Shown piece after piece: positions 40,700 through 45,307 of a stretch of DNA of 45,307 bases; the stretch's first letter is position 1, and the number at the start of each line of letters is the position of its first letter. The stretch spans positions 1 to 45,307 of the forward strand of contig JAPPGB010000012.1 of NCBI GenBank assembly GCA_028821475.1. The letters are read 5' to 3'. Made by a program: the position numbers and the translations under genes. The stretch comes from Spirochaetaceae bacterium (GTDB lineage: Bacteria > Spirochaetota > Spirochaetia > SZUA-6 > Bin103). Below the pieces are notes generated by a model. The model did not search any database. It worked only from the letters and a program-made list of their open reading frames with translations, and was not told the DNA's origin.

Positions 40700-42151
40700 G
40701 TGATCATCAAGAGTAACCCGGGGCACGTCGATACGGAGCGGATCGTGCTGTTTCCGTTCGACGACCATGGGCTGCCGTTCCGCCACGGGGTGCGGCTGCA
40801 CCTGGTGGGCTTCAAGACGCCGGTGGACCGCACGCGCATCGTTGTGCCGCTCGGGTCGCCCGGTGCGCCGGACAGCAAGCGCGTCATCTACTACGGCACC
40901 GTGCTGCGCGTGGGCGGCGAGCTGTGGATGTGGTATCTGGGCCAGGGGGACGATGACCGGTGGCACCAGCGGGTGTGCCTGGCGAAGAGCCGCGACGGCT
41001 ATACCTGGGAGAAACCGGACCTGGGGCTGGTGGAGTACCAGGGCTCGCGGCGCAACAACCTGGTGGACATGCTCGGCGGAAAGCACTCGATCGTGGCGTG
41101 CGTGGTGTACCACGATCCGGACGACCCGGACCCGGAACGGCGCTTCAAGGCGGTGATCGAGACCAAGGACCGGCCCCGGCTGTTCGGGGTGCTGTTCTCG
41201 GGCGACGGCCTGCGCTGGCATGAGTTTGACGTCGGGCCCGAGGCGCCGCAGTGCGAGCCCTCCGGCGGCGTCAAGTTCAACGGCTGCTACCTGCTGAGCG
41301 CGCACGGCGGCAGCCACTTCGGAGCGCCGCGCCAGTTGGTGACCTACCTGTCGTACGACTTCGAGCACTGGATCGAGGCGTCGTGCCTGGGACTGCGGCG
41401 CGACGACATTCCGCCGCGGCCCTACCGGGACACGTTCGCCGGCGGCGAGCAGGTGCACCTGGGCGCGGCGCTGTGGAACCGCGGCAACGTGATCGTGGGC
41501 CTGTACGGCCAGTGGCACGGCCCCGCCAACAACGACCGCCGCCACGTGGAGATGGACCTGGGGCTGGTGGTGAGCAACGACGGCCTGCACTACACCGAGC
41601 CGATCCCTGACTTCCCTATGGTCGCCGCCGCCGAGGACGGCATGAACCACCTCCCCCAGCCGTGGAACTTCAAGCATTCCTCGCTCGCCCAGGGGCAGGG
41701 GTTCGAGAACATCGGCGACGAGACCCTGTTCTGGTACGCGCCGTGGCCGGAACAGTTGAGCGACGGCGTGCGCGTCGCCACCTGGCAGCGCGACCGCCTC
41801 GGCTACCTGCAGCCGTTCGACCGGCGCCAACTGCAGGCCGGCGGCTGCCACGTGATCTCCGCGCCGATCGACCTCGGCGGCCGGCCGGCGCGGGTGTCCC
41901 TGAACGTCGACGGGCTATCCGAATACGCGCAGGTCACGGTGGAGGTGCTGGACGAGCGGTTCCGCCCGGTCGAGGGGTACTCGCATGACGAGTGCCTGCC
42001 GCTGGAGTCGGGGCTCAGGCAGCCGGTCGCCTGGCGCAGCCGCCAACTGCTGGACGGCACGGCCGGATCGATCCGCATCCGGGTCAACTACACGGGAATC
42101 CGCCCCGAGGATCCTCGGCTGTACGCCGTCTACGTGGAACCCGCCGCGTAG
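40700..42151 (+). CDS. Five-bladed beta-propeller protein, glycosidase-like (GH32/43-type fold)
   Basis: 483 residues from GTG 40700, no signal peptide. The protein has the recurrent blade motif of five-bladed propellers: AKSRDGYTWEKPD, LFSGDGLRWHEFD, LSYDFEHWIEA, VSNDGLHYTEPIP, each ending a four-stranded sheet. A C-terminal jelly-roll-like part (LGGRPARVSLNVDGL ... VTVEVLDERF) resembles the sugar-binding end of GH32-type enzymes. A possible acidic pair is FPFDDHG at the N-terminus and AAEDGMNHLPQPWNF, but I cannot assign catalytic residues safely. Its neighbours are a VapC gene (8 bases upstream) and a dehydrogenase; no transporter is adjacent. Probably a cytoplasmic enzyme acting on a sugar derivative. 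Confidence 0.6.
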   Translation: MIIKSNPGHVDTERIVLFPFDDHGLPFRHGVRLHLVGFKTPVDRTRIVVPLGSPGAPDSKRVIYYGTVLRVGGELWMWYLGQGDDDRWHQRVCLAKSRDGYTWEKPDLGLVEYQGSRRNNLVDMLGGKHSIVACVVYHDPDDPDPERRFKAVIETKDRPRLFGVLFSGDGLRWHEFDVGPEAPQCEPSGGVKFNGCYLLSAHGGSHFGAPRQLVTYLSYDFEHWIEASCLGLRRDDIPPRPYRDTFAGGEQVHLGAALWNRGNVIVGLYGQWHGPANNDRRHVEMDLGLVVSNDGLHYTEPIPDFPMVAAAEDGMNHLPQPWNFKHSSLAQGQGFENIGDETLFWYAPWPEQLSDGVRVATWQRDRLGYLQPFDRRQLQAGGCHVISAPIDLGGRPARVSLNVDGLSEYAQVTVEVLDERFRPVEGYSHDECLPLESGLRQPVAWRSRQLLDGTAGSIRIRVNYTGIRPEDPRLYAVYVEPAA

Positions 42152-42185
42152 GCCGAACCGTCGACTCCCACACCGGGTTGATGCC

Positions 42186-42216
42186 GGGTGGCCCCAGGAT
42201 GGGGCCCCGGCCACCC
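42186..42216 (+). terminator. GC-rich hairpin after the propeller gene
   Basis: GGGTGGCC (42186-42193) pairs with GGCCACCC (42209-42216), with further CCCC/GGGG pairing inside. It is 35 bases after the stop of the propeller gene. No T-tract follows, so it may stabilise the mRNA end rather than terminate. Confidence 0.4.
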
Positions 42217-42354
42217 CACCGTGTCGCGGGCATGCCGGGTTCCCGGGCTTCACACCCGTGCATGAGTGCTTCGTCACCCTGGCCGGCGGCCCGCTGCGGA
42301 GTGGCGCTTCCTCACGCTTGCTTGCCGGCCCGCAATGCGGATAGCGTGCGGCGC

Positions 42355-43425
42355 ATGAAATCCGTGCTCGTGAACCAGGCCATGGCCGAGGGGATGGACG
42401 AGGTATTCGGCCCGCGTGACGACATCGAAGTCCGGGTGGTCGAAGAACAGACCGAGAGCGCGCTGCTGCGCCACCTGCCCGGCGTGCACGGGCTGGTGCT
42501 GGGGCTGGCGCCGATGACCGAGCGCGTGATCGAACTCGCGCGCGGCACGCTGAAGGTGGTGGCGCGCCGCGGCGTCGGATACGACAACGTGGACGTGGCG
42601 GCGCTCACCCGCGCGGGTATTCCGCTGACCGTGGTGGGCACCGCCAACTCGGTGTCGGTGGCCGAGCACGCGCTGCACCTGATGCTGGCGCTCGCCAAGC
42701 AGAGCCACGTGCAGGACGCGCGGCTGCGCACCTCCACCTGGAACGACGCCCGGCTGGTGCGTCCGGTGGACCTCGCCGGCCGCCGCGTGCTGGTGCTCGG
42801 CCTGGGCCGCATCGGACGGCTGCTGGTGGCCCGGCTGCGGGCGATGGATATGGAGGTGCTGGTGCACGACCCGTTCGTGGCCGACGCCGAGATCGCAGAC
42901 GCCGGCGCCACCGCGGCGGTCGACTGGCGCGCGGCACTGCCCGAGATCGACTTCCTCACCGTGAACTGCCCCAAGACTCCCGAGACCACGGGCATGGTGG
43001 GCGCCGCCGAGCTGGCGGCGATGAAGGCCACCGCCTTCGTGGTCAACACCGCACGCGGCGGTATCATCGACGAGGCGGCGCTGTGCTCGGCGCTGCGCGA
43101 GCACGCCATCGGCGGCGCCGGCATCGACGCGTTCGACCAGGAGCCGGCGCCGCCCGACCACCCGTTGTTCGAGCTGGATAACGCCATCGTCACGCCGCAC
43201 GTGGCCGGGCTGACCACCGAGGCGGTGTACCGGATGAACGTGCGCGCCGCCCAAAACGTGGTGGACGCGTGCGACGGCGTGCTCGACCCCGAGTACGTGG
43301 TCAACCGCGAAGTCCTCGGCCCCCGACAACGAAGCGACCCGGACCTGGCAGCCTTGCGCGGTACGCTGGTGAGGTATGACGATCCGCTCGAGCCGGTGGG
43401 CGAGGACTGGGAAGCCGCCGAGTGA
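42355..43425 (+). CDS. D-3-phosphoglycerate dehydrogenase-like 2-hydroxyacid dehydrogenase
   Basis: 356-residue NAD-dependent dehydrogenase, a different subfamily from the tandem pair at 32-34 kb. The Rossmann loop VLVLGLGRIGRLL is canonical; catalytic residues are Arg in VNTARGGIID, Glu in DAFDQEPAPPDHP and His in VTPHVAGLT. The substrate loop has ARRGVGYDNVDV and VVGTANSVSVAEH. It lacks the C-terminal ACT domain of biosynthetic SerA, so it is more likely catabolic or specific for another hydroxyacid. ATG 42355 has no strong ribosome site. The stop overlaps a short PIN-toxin remnant (GTGA). Confidence 0.9.
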   Translation: MKSVLVNQAMAEGMDEVFGPRDDIEVRVVEEQTESALLRHLPGVHGLVLGLAPMTERVIELARGTLKVVARRGVGYDNVDVAALTRAGIPLTVVGTANSVSVAEHALHLMLALAKQSHVQDARLRTSTWNDARLVRPVDLAGRRVLVLGLGRIGRLLVARLRAMDMEVLVHDPFVADAEIADAGATAAVDWRAALPEIDFLTVNCPKTPETTGMVGAAELAAMKATAFVVNTARGGIIDEAALCSALREHAIGGAGIDAFDQEPAPPDHPLFELDNAIVTPHVAGLTTEAVYRMNVRAAQNVVDACDGVLDPEYVVNREVLGPRQRSDPDLAALRGTLVRYDDPLEPVGEDWEAAE

Positions 43426-43526
43426 CGCTGCCGGATACCCATGTCTTGATCTGCATCTCACCGCGCCCCGTGACCAGCAAGGATCGCCGCCTGCGCCGCT
43501 ACCCCGATATCGAAGTGATCTGGTAA
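43422..43526 (+). pseudogene. Internally deleted PIN-toxin remnant
   Basis: A 34-codon frame from GTG 43422 (overlapping the dehydrogenase stop as GTGA) to TAA 43526. It begins VTLPDTHVLI, the first active-site strand of a VapC of the DTHVLLW type, and ends SKDRRLRRYPDIEVIW, the last strand of the same family (xxDRRxxxYPxVxVxW). About 90 residues between these two ends are missing, so an in-frame deletion has joined both termini. It cannot be an active nuclease. Too short for an ordinary gene call. Confidence 0.65.
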
Positions 43527-43640
43527 CGCCGTGGTTGCGCCGCAAACGGCGCGCGTGATAGCTTCCCCGGCGATGTCGGCCTCGGACTACCGCGAGCGAA
43601 TGGTGGCCGCCGGCGGCAGATTCGAACAGGAGGAACAGGA

Positions 43641-45307
43641 GTGAATCGAGTCAGGACCAGTTTGCTCATTGCAGCCGTGGTGCTGCTGGCGGCGGCGCCG
43701 ATGGCGCTGGCGGGCGGTGAGGAGGAGGCGTCGGGCGCCGGCGCGGCCACCATCCCCGCCGGCTACTTCGGCACCTACGAGCCGGCCATCGACATGGAGT
43801 GGATCAAGAGCACGTGGCAGTCCGCGCGCGAAGCGGTCAACAACAAGCTCGAACCGGCCACCGGGGAGACCTTCGAGGACAACCGCTGGACGCGGGCGAT
43901 GCGTGACGAACTGGGCATCAACGTGGTCTACAAGTGGGTGGCGGACGGCGCGCAGGCGCAGGAGAAGCTGAAGCTGGCCATGGCGTCCGGCGACCTGCCC
44001 GACGTGATCACCCTGGAAGGCGCCCAGCGCCTGGTGGACTTCCAGCAGCTTGCCGAGGCGGGTCTGCTGGCCGACATGACCGACGTTTGGGAGCAGTACG
44101 CCTCGCCGCTGGCCAAGGAAGTCGTGGGCGCCGACGGGCAGGTCATCTTCAACGCCGTCAGCCACGGCGGGCGCATGAAGGGCATTCCCGGTCCGTCGGC
44201 GGGACTGGATTCCTACAGCTACTTCTGGGTGCGCCAGGACTGGCTCGACAACCTGGGACTGGAGCCGCCGCGCACCACCGAGGACCTGCTGGAGATGACG
44301 CGCGCCTTCACCCACGACGACCCGGACGGCAACGGCGAGGACGATACCTTCGCCATGATGCTGGACAAGGGGCTGTGGTACCGGTCGGAAGGCTTCTTCT
44401 GGTCGTTCGGCGCCTACCCCGACGCCTGGCTTGAGGCCCCCGGCGGCGGCCTGATGTACGGCGCCATTCAGCCGGAGGTGAAGGACGCGCTGGCCGCGCT
44501 GCGCCACATGCACGCCGACGGCCAGCTCGATCCGGAGTGGGCGGTGAAGGACGGCGCCAAGGCCAACGAGGCGTTTGCCCGCAACGTCGTGGGCATCTCC
44601 TACGGCGGCCACTGGATCTCCTACGACTTCCTGCCCGGCTGGGAGAACGACAACAGCATTGATTGGAGCGTGTACCCGCAGCCGGGCGTGGACGGCACCA
44701 CCCCGAGAGGTGAGCTGGAGCTGGGCATGCAGCGCATCTACGCGGTGAATGCGGACTACGCGCACCCGGAGGCGGTGGTGAAGGCGTACAACCTGTACTG
44801 GGAGAAGCTGTACGGCGAGACCGGCGACTACGAGTACTGGGGCAACGACGAGATCATGGACGGCATCTGGTGGATCGGGCCGTTCGCCGCCTTCCACCCG
44901 TGGGTCAACATCCCGCCCTACTACGACATCCAGGCGGTGTACGCGGGCGAAAAGGATCCAGCCGAGCTGACCGGGGTATCGCTCGACTACTACAACAACA
45001 CCGAGAACAACCCCCACCCCGCCCAGCAGTGGGCGTGGCAGGAGATGTTCACCGATCCGGCGACCTCGCCGTTCGGCCACATCACCCGCCGCGTGGACGA
45101 GGGCAGCCTGTTCGTGGACAACTTCGTAGCCGCCCCGACCGCGACCATGGTGGACCGCTGGGGCACCCTGGAGGAGTTGAAGATCACCACCTTCACCCGC
45201 ATCATCGTCGGCGACCTGGACCTGGAGAGCGGGTTCGCGGAGTTCGTCGAGGACTGGAAGAAGCTGGGCGGCGACCAGATCACCGAAGAGGTGAGCGACT
45301 GGTACCG
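43641..45307 (+). CDS. ABC transporter substrate-binding protein, sugar-type family 1 (runs off the window)
   Basis: At least 555 residues, no stop before the window end. GTG 43641 follows AGGAGG at 6 bases. The signal peptide MNRVRTSLLIAAVVLL-AAAPMALAGG ends in the Gly-Gly-acidic junction LAGGEEEASG without a lipobox Cys. The mature part has the extracellular solute-binding family 1 / LplA-like pattern: LKLAMASGDLPDVITLEG, FWVRQDWLDNLGLEPPRTTE, DPDGNGEDDTF, GGHWISYDF and the C-terminal VDRWGTLEELKITTFTRIIV. LplA-type proteins deliver oligosaccharides to LplBC-type permeases, which would be expected just beyond the window. Confidence 0.9.
   Translation, partial: MNRVRTSLLIAAVVLLAAAPMALAGGEEEASGAGAATIPAGYFGTYEPAIDMEWIKSTWQSAREAVNNKLEPATGETFEDNRWTRAMRDELGINVVYKWVADGAQAQEKLKLAMASGDLPDVITLEGAQRLVDFQQLAEAGLLADMTDVWEQYASPLAKEVVGADGQVIFNAVSHGGRMKGIPGPSAGLDSYSYFWVRQDWLDNLGLEPPRTTEDLLEMTRAFTHDDPDGNGEDDTFAMMLDKGLWYRSEGFFWSFGAYPDAWLEAPGGGLMYGAIQPEVKDALAALRHMHADGQLDPEWAVKDGAKANEAFARNVVGISYGGHWISYDFLPGWENDNSIDWSVYPQPGVDGTTPRGELELGMQRIYAVNADYAHPEAVVKAYNLYWEKLYGETGDYEYWGNDEIMDGIWWIGPFAAFHPWVNIPPYYDIQAVYAGEKDPAELTGVSLDYYNNTENNPHPAQQWAWQEMFTDPATSPFGHITRRVDEGSLFVDNFVAAPTATMVDRWGTLEELKITTFTRIIVGDLDLESGFAEFVEDWKKLGGDQITEEVSDWY

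Overview
The window is about 45 kb of GC-rich bacterial chromosome. No rRNA, tRNA or ribosomal protein gene is visible, so its taxonomy rests on style. Several secreted solute-binding proteins carry leader junctions of the type FAGGESEQAA or LAGGEEEA, which are common in Spirochaetota. High GC, many orphan solute-binding proteins and many toxin-antitoxin remnants fit an environmental or host-associated Spirochaetaceae-like bacterium. This is inference, and a Chloroflexota-like origin for the two AT-richer transporter cassettes is possible.

Layout. Positions 1-1.5 kb hold decaying genes: an HNH endonuclease tail, the C-terminus of a DUF4143 ATPase, and a HAD hydrolase with an in-frame amber codon. 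Positions 1.6-5.8 kb (minus strand) hold an ATPase-less peptide-type ABC cassette (solute-binding protein, then two permeases) preceded by a hairpin-rich 700-base leader. Next come an aldo/keto reductase (minus), an orphan branched-chain-type binding protein, and a complete five-gene oligopeptide ABC operon (binding protein, OppD, OppF, OppB, OppC; 8.9-15.3 kb). A NYN-domain protein precedes the first of two closely similar AAA-ATPase-like/PD-(D/E)XK proteins (16.2-17.9 kb). Between it and the second copy (24.6-26.3 kb) lie an orphan antitoxin, an alpha/beta hydrolase, an RHH/PIN toxin-antitoxin pair, a repeat-rich 600-base interval, and a second ATPase-less ABC cassette paralogous to the first.

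From 26.6 kb on, catabolic-type enzymes are interleaved with toxin-antitoxin loci. The enzymes are a luciferase-like monooxygenase, two alpha/beta hydrolase or peptidase families, two tandem 2-hydroxyacid dehydrogenases plus a third, a mandelate racemase/enolase-superfamily enzyme and a five-bladed-propeller glycosidase-like protein. An ankyrin-repeat protein and a divergent Ser/Thr kinase-like protein sit among them. The window ends inside another sugar-type binding protein.

How it works together. The metabolic content points to uptake of peptides and sugar-like substrates (five binding proteins, three sets of permeases, one ATPase pair) and oxidation or dehydration of hydroxy- and sugar acids. 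The accessory content (about ten toxin-antitoxin loci or scars, two copies of the AAA/PD-(D/E)XK gene, truncated genes, tandem repeats) shows a region under active duplication and deletion. The clearest structural event is the AAA-ATPase duplication: copy 2 ends directly against the 3' end of a PIN toxin whose intact homologue lies 1.7 kb downstream of copy 1.
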